NCBI GenBank assembly: GCA_003344405.1
Contig: NOWV01000050.1
Span: 248,001-312,000 of the forward strand
Direction of reading: 5' to 3'
Source: Trichoplax sp. H2
Lineage: Eukaryota; Placozoa; Uniplacotomia; Trichoplacea
DNA: 64,000 nt
The notes beneath the pieces were generated by a model, which was not told the origin of the DNA, ran no database searches, and saw only the letters and a list, made by a program, of their open reading frames with translations. The position numbers and the translations under genes are program-made. This document shows, piece after piece, positions 23,101 to 36,010 of this stretch (positions are counted from its first letter, which is position 1; every line of letters starts with the position of its first letter).

Positions 23101-25689
23101 TTAGAATAAAGAAATCTAAACTTGGTAGCTGCAAAGCAGCTAGATTTGATCGCTTCTGCAATATAAATAAAACCAAATGATGAAAGCTGCCGTACCGAAA
23201 ACTAGTGCTGTATGGACGAATTATTCCATTCTTTTGAATTTAAATACACGAATAGCTAGTGGAAATTTTAATTTCCAGCCATGAAATCTTATTTAATTAG
23301 CAGATTACAGCTGCAGCTATTGGATGTCTCAATAAACGGTCGTGATTTATGGAATACAGATTTATGACAGCGCTATGGCCATAATCTATCCAGTTATCAT
23401 ACAAAATGGAATTAAGGATAGAGATCGAGTGACTACAATAACTTATTAAGTCTGTTTAAATTTAGATGGAATACTTTCCGATCTTATTAATTATAAATGC
23501 CCTTACCTTTTCCTGTTGATTCGATTTTAGATGCCAAATTGACGGTATCACCAAAGAGACAATACCGCGGCATTTTCAATCCAACCACTCCTGCGGCACA
23601 AGGACCTTTAAATATACCGCAAGACGTAGACTATTAAAAGAAGTTTACTCACAAAAGAACATGTATGAAATAAGCTTTAGGCTAAAACTTTAGAAGTTGC
23701 CCAAGTAATAAGAACGAGAGCAACGAATGTAATCGAGTATTTACCATTTATGGCTATAACTAGAGCGATAAGTGCTTCTATAACAGTTAGAACCAAAGGA
23801 AATGCTAAAACATATACTGAATACTTATTCTATTTGACTTGTCAAAGCATAACAGCTATTTAAACTCAATTAAAATTGCTCTTTTAAATTTAACACCAAT
23901 CCCGCAACTATGATATCTCAAGCGATATGGTACTGTAATTGATTGAATCATTTTCTTTCAGCATGTAAAAATATGAAAACTAGCCATGTCTACATCGTCC
24001 CATATCTGCCAAATAAACATAAATTGACTTACCCGTGTGAATACCGATTCTCATTGACAATTGTGTATCTAGCATATTAGGTATTCGAAGTGTTTTCATT
24101 CCTTCGACAATATCTAGTGCCATACAAGCAATTTCTTTTGCATGTTGGCGTTGTTGAAGCGTTTTTGGTGCACCAGATACCGCAATATAAGCATCACCAA
24201 TAGTCTCTAACTTATAAACGCTGTATCGATCGATAATTCGATCAAATAGCGTATATAATCCATTAAGCATGTAGACAACTTGAATAGGTCGCCAACTATG
24301 GCAAATATTAGTAAAACCGCATATATCACTGCAATAAATAGTAACATCATCGAATGCTTCTGCACGAACAGTTTTACATTGTTTGAGTTGCTGAGCTACA
24401 GTCGGCGGTAACAACTGTTCTAACAGCCGATCTGTATTTTCTTTTTCCATTTCGATAATTTCAGTCTGATTTACAGTAGCTTTAATCGTGGTATAACTGG
24501 AACATAGAATACGTCCAACAGCAATACCTAAAAATAAAGCCGTTACTAATACTACAACCATCGCTGCAATTGATAATGGCAACTGATGATAACGGAGAAT
24601 ATGAGATAAGGAATTTGATGCTGTAATAGCTTTGCCAAGATTTTCCGCTACTGCATATAACTTTTTATTATATGAAGTTGTAACATTAAGCCAGTGAAAA
24701 CGATTTTGTATATTAGTCTGAGTAGACATGTTACGACCCATACGTTCTTCTAGATCTTCAATCTCCCCTTCGATTGAAGCATTTACAAATTCCTGCTCAT
24801 AGAAAAACGAATATAAACTGGAATGTTTACTAGCTTGCATAATATATAATTGCTTTTCAGACGCTTGTCTAATAAATGCGAAGTGATGCTTTCTTTTCGG
24901 AAAGTAGCCATATTGGTAGTAAACGCCGCCAGTAATTTGCTCTGTTTCTAATGCTTCCATACTCTTTAATAAAAATACAAACGATGCAATATCATGCCAA
25001 AAATGAATAACGTCAACTTGCTGTATATATTGTATAGCAACTTCATGATTTTGAGTTATAATAGAAGTATAAAATCGAAAAATTTTAGTTAAATTTCGGT
25101 TACCAGAATCAATTAAAAGGCGGAACTGCCTTACCATTTGTTTAATTTTAAATTTATCTACCATTAACACAGATTGGTTATGTAATTTATTTAAATATTG
25201 ATCGGTAAAGTATTGATCAGTTATTTGGCGTGAAGGTAATACATTCGATTGATAAAATTCTTTTGAATAATTGCCATAAACATAGCGTGATGAGACGTCG
25301 CGTTCCTGTAATAATAGTTGATTCATGTGTAAGCATTCCAAAGTAATTTGGATCCTATTACTTATAACTGCCTCCTTATTAATGGCACTTGATAGTTTCA
25401 GGTAGCTTATTAAGCTAAAAATCATCATAGTACAACAAAGCACAATTAAAATGCTGATAATTAAGCAAAAATCTACTCGACTTTGGTATCGCGATTTCTT
25501 TTCCCGATAAAAGTCATCAAGGTGCTGGTCGTCTTCCATGACGATTTTATTTTGGATACAATCAGTAAATTGTGAAGGATTAAGAATATGGACTGTTGAT
25601 GACGAGCCTCTATTGAAGATACGATCCAAAAAATGAATTCTCATCTTACGTAAGATTCTCCTGAAACTATTGATAATACGAATAATCAT
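20137..25689 (-). CDS. Receptor-type guanylyl cyclase with canonical NIT domain (GC2)
   Basis: Exons 25689-24033, 23605-23507, 20876-20785 and 20220-20137 (phases 1, 1, 0; TAA stop) give 643 residues from the first in-frame ATG. The frame stays open 54 bases upstream without another ATG, so a 5' exon is possible. Order: membrane helix ~74-96; NIT domain ~105-370 with both hallmark motifs, [15 protein letters not shown] (~126) and [17 protein letters not shown] (~239); membrane helix ~373-396; signalling helix ~410-436; cyclase domain from ~442. Asp455, Asp499, Glu495 and Cys568 predict Mg-dependent guanylyl cyclase. Asn575 is present but the transition-state Arg is Lys579. NIT domains sense nitrate/nitrite in bacterial proteins; the ligand here is unknown. 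The last exon supplies [14 protein letters not shown] and a short tail. Confidence 0.94.
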
Positions 25690-28600
25690 AGTTATTAAAA
25701 GAATATATGATGATATTACCCTAACTGGTTCAATAAGATACAATACAAATTGAGTATTATATCACGATATTTACAGCCAAGTAGCATGTTGTTAAAACAC
25801 ACAGCAGTCTAACAAGGATGCCACCTAGGGAGTTTATTATGACACAAATATGAGCGCATATTATACTATACGTATGGATAAAAGTTGAATATACTGTATA
25901 AACAGTTACACTAAATGGATACTGCTATTTTGCAATTGGTTTTAATTTTTGAAGCTTACATTTTTACTTTAATGATATCTCAGATATTATAGATCTTTTA
26001 TATTCGCATGAAAAAGAATTCAGAAGGTAATGAATTAATCAATAATGCAGAAATTATGTATAGTGTCCTTACGAATGCATAGCTTGTTTACGTCATCGAA
26101 AAATACTGTTATAAGGTGATGATACTTGGTAGTAGTGTATTCCATTTTTATTTACTGATCTTTCTCTTCAATTAATAATATATGTATAATAGGACCCATC
26201 CTTTAAGCTTCCGATATCATCAGATCTAATTACTTAAACATTACTATATTGTGTCTTTCATTATTAATAAATCAATAACTATAATCAATATCACCAAATG
26301 ATGAGAACGTAAACTGTAGCAAGGTTAACATGATATGGCATGAAGTAAGATAGTTCTACTAGTTACGACACCACCCGTTAAAATAATTTGTCATCTTTTC
26401 AGCAGAAATTCGACATAAAATCAGTATCAAATAGAAGATACTTATGCTTACTACATGAAATATCTAGTTTATTTAATTGTATGGAATCCTAACAAAGAAT
26501 AAATTAACTTCTACTTATACCATCCGCGATATTCTGTGGGGATGTTTCGTACTAATTTAAAGCTTGCTTGGGTCATTTTAAATTTCTAGGGATGAAAATA
26601 TGACGACTGATAAATGGAAGGGTAAAGTAGAAATGGTTAAAAATGAGCGTGTAGAAAATTTCGTTCAATTAAGTTTTATGATATATTTATATACGAAATA
26701 GTTATTATGATATCTTTACCGCCTATAGACTGAAACTGCCGTAATTCAGCTGTTGCTAGTATTATTAACAGGTATTAAATAGATAACAGAATTTATCATC
26801 CATTAAGGTATCTCATCACTACGAATATAGTTATTCCCTGATATGAATTGTAAGATTAAATTTTAAGGATTGCGGAAAGACGCCCATTTTGTATCCGTGA
26901 TAGGTCTCGTTGATAGCAATAATCCATATCAAATCTAAGTAATCAGCCGAGAATCCCTGTACTTTCGCAGCTAATCTTACGATTACTAATATTAATTTCC
27001 TTCTATTAAGGTTATATATCGAAAACTAGTGCATAGCGTTCCACCAAGTTACTATCTGAGGATCGACAGGAAAAATAGAGTACGATTGCCGTAAGCAATT
27101 GAAACCAGCTTATTACTGCAATTTAAACTGTTGAAAATAGTTACGCATTTAGACATGCAAATTATCAAGTTTTGCACTATTCATAACTTCATTTGTCGAT
27201 TATCATTTTATCAGCAAGTAGTGTACAATAATGATACCAAGAATCTCGTCAATACTTACATTTGAAGATATCGCTAGAGCTATTTTTAACTTTGCAAGTT
27301 ATCTTCCATAGCAACCAAATGAACCAAAGAGCGTAATTGTTTCAAGGGAGAGAGAAGTTCGATATATCGGCTATATCACAGTAACGACTAGGTGACAAGT
27401 ACTAATACGATTTAGAAATTCTGCGATGTTTTTCTAGGTAGACAGTTCATTCTCGTTTGCTAAGATCAAAAAAATTATTTTTAGACAAACAGGATATCTA
27501 TATAGAATAATATCATTTTTTAGGTTAATGTAGTAACTACTACATTTCTACTTGACTACGATTTATCCTAAAAGTTACAGAACGAATTGGTATTATGAAA
27601 ATCAAGTTAACTTTCTTAGCTTATGAAACCCAATTGAAATGATGAAAACTAAAATCGAGTCAAAAATAGTTTCCATTCTTTAAATTAATTTAAATACGAA
27701 AATTATTAGAAATCCATTCTATTAAACCGGTTAACATCTCTTTTTGATTATTATATGCATAAACTATTATTTTACATAATTGGCTTATTAGTCAAAAGAT
27801 TAGTTATGTTATGTGAATAGTGATGATTAATATGATAGATTATAGAATTATTACGTTGTTTTAAGTGTGAATTTATCCTTGTTTCTTCTTGCTGACAACT
27901 TTAGGTAATAATTGTGCTTATTAGTATCGTAGCGTTTACTAACTACTGTACTTCAGTTCTTGATCTACTAAGAAGAACGTATATTCATCTTTGAAATTTC
28001 ATCGTTATGAGGACAGTATATATGAATGTATCCTGACTTACTGGCTTATGGTACTTTAACTATCGCTCTAATGTGAATTGTAGTTTAATTAATTACTAAC
28101 TAAACTCAAAACCTTTTTTACATGAATATTTTAACAATATGCTAGCATCGTAGTCTTAATAATTTTTCTCTTCTTCACTGAACTCTTACTGTTTATGTCC
28201 ATTTAATTTACTATAAACACTATAACGAAAAGTCCTAATATATTCATTCAACCCTAACAGTGATGAACCGATATTGAGATCTGAATATCATTCTGTAGCT
28301 TACTTTACTTCATGATATCGTAAACACTTTTCCTGCTATCGTTTCTCGTTCAGTTCCGATTGTACATTTAACAGTTTACTTAATCTTAAATATATTGGTT
28401 CAGTTACGGCATCAAGAATCCCTAATGCAAACATTCGAGTTTACGAAGGCTAACCTTATATCCTTATTCATAATGAACTTCAGCTATTACATCTGCAATA
28501 GAAGTATACTGTAACTTACTTTACTGTAGTTTTTATTGTTATATGAAATAAAGCAAAGGATAGTACCCTGAGATGAGAATTAAAAAATAATTCATTCTTT

Positions 28601-30260
28601 GTTCTATTGATATTGATCATATAGCTTAATTCATATAAGTTACGAAAGTTTCACTGGACCGTTAGATGCAAATACAGATGGTAATCGTCATTTAATTAAA
28701 ATTAGATTTTCAATGCAGAGTTCTTTAAATTATATTCATTATTCATTGATTCGAGCTATCATTTCTACTTTAGATCCAATAAACATAATTATTATTACTG
28801 TATTAAGAAAAAAATGGATATGAAATAGCGTTTTTATTAGTGTCTCACTTTCACTCGAACATTTTCAGTGAATTTTCTGAACTTTGAATTAATCAATACA
28901 CCTTTTAGGATCTGCTTAATAGCTAGCTAAATATACTGTAGACTGATCGTAACTCGCCACTACTTAATTATTGTCTTTTTTGGAAATAATCAGTGAATTC
29001 ATACTGACGAAATTTCGTTTTTTCCTACCGAATTTCTTCGACGGATAAATATTAGGTTTAATTACTATAGACTGAAAAAAATCTAAGCAATATTGGGTAC
29101 GGCTATATCAGAACGCCATTCTCTTTTCTTACACCCCATTGATTTTGCTTATTTACCATATTTACTTTAACCCAACTCAATGCATTTTAATTACTATATG
29201 AAGATAATTTATTATGCATGTATCCTTTGCCTTTAAAGCTTGAATATATCCTTTCTAGAATTAAATCATCCTAATAAGTCAAGCAATTGTGGCCATAATG
29301 GACGTGAATTCTATCTATATTGGTTTAAACTGAATACTTTACACAATAATATGTCTCTATATTTAAAGTGAACTAACCGATGAAATTCATGTATAGTACC
29401 ACTAAGTCATAATTGAATCCGTCAAAAAACCTCTATAAATCCATTTGATGAAGATATATCGCTGAATTAGGATCTGTAATAAGATATATCGCGAATATGG
29501 AAAAGCACTCAAGATTTTCATAGAAAGGGATTGAGGTGAAACAGTTGAAGTTGAAGTGATCAATGAAATCATAATGCAATCGCATTCGTTCGGTTAAATT
29601 CTAGAACTACTGTAAACTGCTATGGTACTGCGTTTTCAATTAAAAAATTATTAGCGAAGAATGAATACTTTCAAAGGTCTAGATAAGGCCATATACTGTA
29701 CTTTGTTTGATGTTTAATTTTGGTGTGCTTTTAGTTAATACTACAGTGGCAAAATTGTAATATAAGATACAAACTATTGCGAATTGATTTAATGTAGATC
29801 GGAAGGTGTTCTAAGTTTAACAGCTGAAAAGTATGTGATCCAAGGATGCGTATTTCAAAACTCGATAGTCCATAGCTACCTTGGTCGCAGAATAATTACT
29901 ATACCGTACTGTATACTTACCCATTTAGAAATTGTATATGCAGTAGATAGCGTACTGATTTACCTAACTTGTAAAATATAAATTCAAGCCAGTTTACACT
30001 GGAGTTCACTGTAGAAATCGATTTAAGCGCGTGTGGTTATAAAATAAGAGTTGCAATTCCTTATCAGAAGCGTATAGAAGTTATAACGAGAAGAAAAGTG
30101 TAGCAAGTAATCAGTTGTCAAGAGAGTACAGCCTAGACATCGTGTTCTCCATATCGTATTCACATAGAGACTGAAAATACTGGCGAAGTAGCCCGAGTTA
30201 ATTATCACTCCTACACTACATGAGTCAAATAAATTTACTTCATAAGAACGTTCTAGAATT
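25690..30260. other. Intergenic, no gene recognised
   Basis: AT-rich sequence upstream of GC2. Very diverged internal repetition is visible near 28060-28560, where ctgtagcttactttact and ctgtaacttactttact recur about 210 bases apart. It should include the GC2 promoter, but no specific element can be named. Confidence 0.45.
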
Positions 30261-30261
30261 G

Positions 30262-31260
30262 ATGAGCCTTATACAGCTGAGAATCCATCGTCTCTTCAAC
30301 ACGAGAGCCGAATAAATTATCTGCAGTAGCAAGAAGGACTGGTCGAATACCTATCACAGGGTTGACATTTCACTATCTCTTCGGTAGAAGAGTCGATCAA
30401 ATTCGCTCTATTAAAATTTATAAACTTAGCGAAACTTTACGAGGTTGACGTTTCACTAGCTCTTCAACATGAGAGCCAAACCATGATCGAATAAATGAGT
30501 AATATAAGAACTTTCTACAATTGGTGAACCTTACGACGTTTCATTATCTCTCCAGTTGATCATTTCGAGCCCAACAAATTTTCTTCTTGAGAATTTCTAG
30601 AATTGGTGAGCCTTACGAGACCGACGTTTTACTATCTCTTCAACGTGAAAGAGTCGAATAAATGACCAAATTGACGTTTCATGGTCTCTTCAACATGATC
30701 ACTACGAGCCGAACCAATTATTTATAGCACAACTCAAGTTTCAAGATTAATCATAACCTTGTATATTTGGTAAGTTTTACGGAGTTAATGTTTCACTGTC
30801 TCTTCAATATGAGAATCGAACAAATTATCTATCTATATAGGTTAAGGTCAATCCTGGAAATATCCAATTGCCTTATATATGTTATATTATAAATAATACG
30901 TATGAGGATTTTTTTAGATTTGGTGAAACTTATAAGGTTGGCATTCCACTAGCTCTTCAACATGAGAGCTGAGCAAATTAGTAATACGAACCAACGCTCG
31001 TTGTACTTAGTAACTGATTCTCGGGATTCATCATCATAACTAAATACTTGTACGGTGCTATACATTTTACTTTACATTATCACTGTCAGGCAAGAACTTT
31101 CTAGAAGTAGTAAATCTAACGAGGTTGACACTTGGCTGTCTTTTCAACGGGATAACTTCGAATCCAATAAAATTTTAAACTGAATATTATAACCTCCTGA
31201 ATTGATGAGCTTTACAAGATTGACATTTTACTGTCTTTAGAACTGCGATGGGAATAAATC
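30262..31260. repeat. Decayed repeat cluster, about nine copies
   Basis: A motif close to ggtgagccttacgaggttga followed by cgtttcactatctcttcaac and atgagagccgaataaat recurs about nine times. Clear copies lie near 30270, 30360, 30440, 30535, 30600, 30670, 30780, 30930, 31120 and 31200. Spacing is irregular (roughly 70 to 180 bases) and copies differ at many positions. It looks like an old tandem array broken by insertions and substitutions. Confidence 0.85.
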
Positions 31261-31998
31261 ACTTGGATTGTACTAGGTAGTATGACATTGTAACTCTTAT
31301 TAGTATATTTCTGGTATGCGAACCAAGTGTAATACACAGTGATAAGATGACACAGTAATAGCGATGAGTAGTATCGGAAATGCAAAATTATGCATATGTT
31401 ATATATAAATAAGCTAAGTTAACGTAATAAAGCAGTTCTTAATCACCTAAGCTTGTATGCGTCATTGTGTCACTATTCGTAAAGGTTCTACTATCCAGAC
31501 ACATAAGAGGATAACAACTTTCTAAAATTGCTGAGCCTTGTTCTACCGAGAACTACTCAAGGGAAAAATGGCCTTTATTACTTGGTACTATAAATCCGTT
31601 GATAGTCTCAATTCTTCAACTAGGGCAAATTTTTCTCCAGTCGTCGCCACTATTTATTATTGTGAACAACCGAGTAGATACTATATACACTCTACGGACT
31701 ACAAGTAACCTATGGCGTATAGTGCTAGTTAACATTGGCCAATTAGGAAAATTTCAAAATGAACGACATTTTACACAGGTGACGATATGCCAATCTTTAG
31801 AAGACACTTATCAAAGGATTTATCTACGTATAAAAGGAATTTCTTTGAAAATTAGAAAGAAAGAGACCTTAGTAACATGCTACCGATACATTGATGCGCG
31901 ATTTTCAGACAGAAGAAGAAGAATTTGTACGATCGGTGCGGTGCTACTACTAAATGACAATTGTTATTATAATAAAGGCATGAGTGAAATTAAAGTAT
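31261..31998. other. Spacer with an unsupported 133-codon open frame
   Basis: The plus strand is open from about 31599 to 32000 but its only ATG is near the 3' end. The translation has no recognisable domain. It abuts the duplicated segment next to an assembly gap. It may be an exon fragment or chance. Confidence 0.3.
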
Positions 31999-32163
31999 GA
32001 AATAATTTCCTGCTACCAGGGTAATTATACCGCGATCTAGCATACAGTATTTTATTGAAGAAAAATTGTCCTTTAGGGTATCAAAAAAAGGGATAGTAGA
32101 TTGAATAAAATTTAGATTCCACTATTTAGTGGAAGAGAAGTACTTGGATACTACGGCTTCCTG
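31999..32163. repeat. 165-bp direct duplicate, left copy
   Basis: Matches 32543-32707 with about two differences. Both copies begin gaaataatttcctgctacc and end cggcttcctg, and the right copy begins directly after the assembly gap. Sequence following the two copies is different. Confidence 0.95.
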
Positions 32164-32522
32164 TGTAACATTATGATCTTATATAGAAGATGCCTAGTAT
32201 AGTAATATCCTAATATACGAATACTTATCATATACCGTTTAAGTACTGTATTATATTACATTCATAATGTACGACACCATGACTACATATAGACGACATG
32301 CTATACATATAAAGACATTATCTCAATCCCATCTAAAACCTATAAATACCCTTGTACGCTAACTCGTTAGTCAGTTCCTACATTCCTGCTATCTCAAATA
32401 CCTTATCTATAACAACCATATCATTGTTAGCCTGTAACTTGCATCTCAATAAAATCCTTTATACCTTCTATCATCGTCTACCTTAAAATACTTTACGCTA
32501 CTTAAAGAAGATATTATTACAC
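32164..32522. other. Segment present only between the duplicate and the gap
   Basis: About 360 bases that follow the left duplicate but not the right one. The plus strand is C/T-rich in its second half (many ccttat, ctatct runs). It could be an insertion present on one haplotype. No terminal inverted repeats or coding frame are seen. Confidence 0.5.
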
Positions 32523-32542
32523 NNNNNNNNNNNNNNNNNNNN
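32523..32542. other. Assembly gap (20 N)
   Basis: Twenty unknown bases, immediately followed by the second copy of the 165-bp duplicate. Confidence 0.99.
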
Positions 32543-32707
32543 GAAATAATTTCCTGCTACCAGGGTAATTATACCGCGATCTAGCATACAGTATTTTATT
32601 GAAGAAAAATTGTCCTTTGGGGTATCAAAAAAAGGGATAGTAGATTGAATAAAATTTAGATTCCACTATTTAGTGGAAGAGAAATACTTGGATACTACGG
32701 CTTCCTG
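32543..32707. repeat. 165-bp direct duplicate, right copy
   Basis: Near-identical to 31999-32163; sequence afterwards (acgatgaagaag and on) is unrelated to that after the left copy. Confidence 0.95.
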
Positions 32708-35000
32708 ACGATGAAGAAGTTGGTAATTTTTAAATGTGTAATGTGGTCTTAAATAAACAGATCGTGTTTATAGGTTAGATTAAAAGATTTTACTAGTATC
32801 GATTCGTACCTTAGTAGAAGAATTTATTCATGTAATAAAATGAACAAGAAATACAAGTTCTTGTCCTATTTGGGACACTTATGTTACAAAGTCGAATAAG
32901 GCACTGAGAAGAGTAGGCTGTGCTTTAGACCCTGCTATTTTACTACCGTTCTGGAGCCATACAGTGAGCAAATACCGAGGAAGGTAAATCTGGTAGTAGA
33001 CTCGTAGTTACTTTCCCTTAGTAAAGTTTAATTTAGTACAAGAAAACTATCTAATAGAATTCGCTTTAGTTCAAGTTATCTGGATAAATGAATCCTCATA
33101 TCACAAATCACAACGGTTCAAATTTTAATTAGCATGTTCTAGCAATAAATAACTATTCTCTAGTGATACAGTAAAATGGATTTAACAAAATACACTGATT
33201 CTTCAACTTTAACATTTTTGATTCAATACCAATTTGAGCATTTCACTATTTTCTTATAGTATTAACACTATAAATTGAACTGAAATGTAATTCTTACCGG
33301 CAGTAAAGTAATTACTCTATAGTCTAGCAACTGAAAAACTTTAATAACGAATTATATAATTTCTGTATTTCCTGAATTTACCTTAAATGTCTACGAAAAT
33401 ATTCTATAGCTATTCTATGAATTTTTCCTTATAAATTTGAGCATCCTACCCTTTGCTATCAGTTTTTCTAACTTCGTTAAATACTAGATATGTACAGTTT
33501 ATTTTTATAGGTATACCGTTAGTTATACGGTTAACGATCACATCACAAAAGATAGTATGCTCTAAACTTCTATACATTATAATAATTTCATTTTCTAAGC
33601 ATCTTTTTTGTCATCATAGGCTTGCCTGTGATTTTAATTAGCTTATCGGCTGAAAAATAGCTTTAACAATGAATACCACTACGGAAAAATAGAGATATTA
33701 ATTTTCTTTAATAAATAATATGGATATTCAAAATCCTCTCTAGATATAAACTAAGTTGAAGTTGCATAGAATATCAATTTCTATAATATTGATGCTTTAG
33801 CTTGTTATCGAATTTGAATCGTCAGTTACCTTCACGATTTCTTAACACTTAACTAGTTTATTGCTAATAAAAATCGTTCGTTAAAGTTTGTTTGTATCTC
33901 TTATATCTCTATTAATGCAATATCTGTCTCTTAATTCATTTTAACGTCAGAAATAATTTCGATCAATGACTACAGCTTATCCTCCAAAGTTATTTCTCCC
34001 TATCTCGAACAAATCAACTTTACTTAAATTTACTGCTACCATTGAACTACTTTCTTTTGATAAGTAAAAATTAAATGATGAACATAATTGCTTATTACTT
34101 AATCTAATATTTCTTTCTTTAGATATCATTTTATATATACTCAATTTATAATATTTATTCTCACTACCTTCTTTGCGTTGGCCAAATTTGATCTATTGGA
34201 TATCTTCTCTTCATTCCACTAATGGAAGTACGTAGCTAACTGTTCACTAAATTGGTCCTATGGAAAAGTGCTATACTTTGTTAACTTTAAGCATTATAAT
34301 CCAATCAAATACGCTTTATTTTATGTAAATTTTTAAGCCATTAAAATAGGATATTATTATCGTTCATCTTATGATCGAAATCATTTATTGGTTTGTTATG
34401 ACACCATAAGCGTCATAATCCAAAATGGTAAATAAATCTTACGCGTCAACTTTATTATTTGTTTCACTCTAATAATGAAAGACAAAATAATGCTATGCCA
34501 TTTTCTAAACATTGCCTTTCATCTAATTATTAAAGCTCAATGTCTTGATTCTATAGTCGGACTAATTGGAGACAAGAAAAGACAATCTTGTCAGTATCTC
34601 AAAGAGATTAATTTGTCAGGAATAGAAAGGTCAGGAATTTCAATAGATGGAATACGAAATAAATAGATAAATAAATGGTTTCTATGAAGTCAATAGCTCT
34701 ACTATTGATTGATTCAGGAGAGATATATAGCCAATAAATTAATTAAAAGGAATACCCTTCTTAATCATAAGGATTTATTTTGAAGAGAGAAAATGATTTT
34801 AAATAGTCTGTAAACCCTATCGCGCTATTTTAAAAAAGTGAAATACAGCAAGATTAAAAATTCTCGCTTACCGTCGATTATTCCTTATTTAATCCTTTAC
34901 ACTATTGTTCTATTGGCATCTTCTCTGCTGCTCTTATAAATCGATTTATAAGTTTGCACAAATAGCTTCAAATGAAATATCATTAGGAGAAGCAAAGAAA
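32708..35000. other. Intergenic, no gene recognised
   Basis: AT-rich; short frames at 33453-33641 and 34475-34666 have no recognisable domain or splice context and are treated as chance. Confidence 0.45.
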
Positions 35001-35108
35001 GATGGTTGCGTTTGATCCTTAGTGCCAGTTCTTAGCTTCTTTATGCAATGTTTGCCACAGTCATCCCAGCCACCCTCCCTTGAAACGAGCAGCGCGGGGG
35101 TATTTATA
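35001..35108. other. GC-rich islet with TATA-like motif
   Basis: About 100 bases much richer in G+C than the surroundings (ccagccaccctcccttga, agcagcgcggggg). On the minus strand a TATAAATA sequence (35101-35108) precedes the GC-rich core. No tRNA or standard snRNA match was recognised. The plus strand is open from about 35022 to 35219 and the minus strand carries a short frame (CSFQGRVAGMTVANIA). It could be a promoter, a short exon or an unrecognised small RNA gene. Confidence 0.35.
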
Positions 35109-35510
35109 CTACTGTTAAATGACTCTGATTATGGGTTCATTTCAATAGGTCAGTATAAGATTCTTACAGTACTTTTAACCTCAAGATTTCTTCATGTAAA
35201 ACGAATAGCTCTAAGGTAGTCATTTCTGCAGAGTACTGATTATTAAAATAGTATTCGTTATATCGCTAAGGGTGGCCACTGGGCCTTTAAATTTTGATTT
35301 CATGTAATATTCTGATGAAAATTGAATAAACATAGAATCTTTTATAGAGTTTTCTATACAGCCATTTTGATTGTTACATTTTCTTATAACGGTTGTTATC
35401 GACAGAGCAAGCTTTGCTTGCATACGACAGCGATCCTTAGACACATTATAATGATTGGTATAGAATTGACCACAGTACGAAGGACATTCTACCGCACTGT
35501 AGATATCTTA

Positions 35511-35530
35511 NNNNNNNNNNNNNNNNNNNN
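35511..35530. other. Assembly gap (20 N)
   Basis: Twenty unknown bases directly before a tandem array. Confidence 0.99.
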
Positions 35531-36010
35531 TTATTGAGAAGGTAGAAGTGATTGATACACATCAGTAGGTACTATTAGTTCTATTGCTCTCTTACAATTC
35601 GTAGTGTTATCCTACTGTAGTTCCCCTGTCCCGATTACTAATATGAAAGTTACTTAACGAAATTTGAATTGGTATAGAAATGAATGATCTCTAGGATTTA
35701 TGTAAATATTATTGAGAAGGTAGAAGTGATTGATACACATCAGTAGGTACTATTAGTTCTATTGCTCTCTTGCAATTCGTAGTGTTATCCTACTGTAGTT
35801 CCCCTGTCCCAATTACTTTTGATTTCTATACTGTATATAGTAACCATCCTTATTCGGTAAACATACTAATACGAAGTTACTTAACGAAATTTGAAAAGTG
35901 ATTGATACACATCAGTAGGTACTCTTAGTTCTATTGCTCTCTTGCAATTCGTAGTGTTACCCTACTATAGTTCCCCTGTCCCGATTATTTTTGATTGCTA
36001 TATATCATAT
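35531..36010. repeat. Tandem repeat, ~180-bp unit, nearly three copies
   Basis: Units share aagtgattgatacacatcag, taggtactattagttctatt and ctactgtagttcccctgtcc. They start at about 35531, 35709 and 35890 (the third lacks its first 15 bases and its tail). Copy 2 contains about 60 extra bases before the shared ttacttaacgaaatttga motif. The array begins right after an assembly gap, so copies are probably missing from the assembly. Confidence 0.92.
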
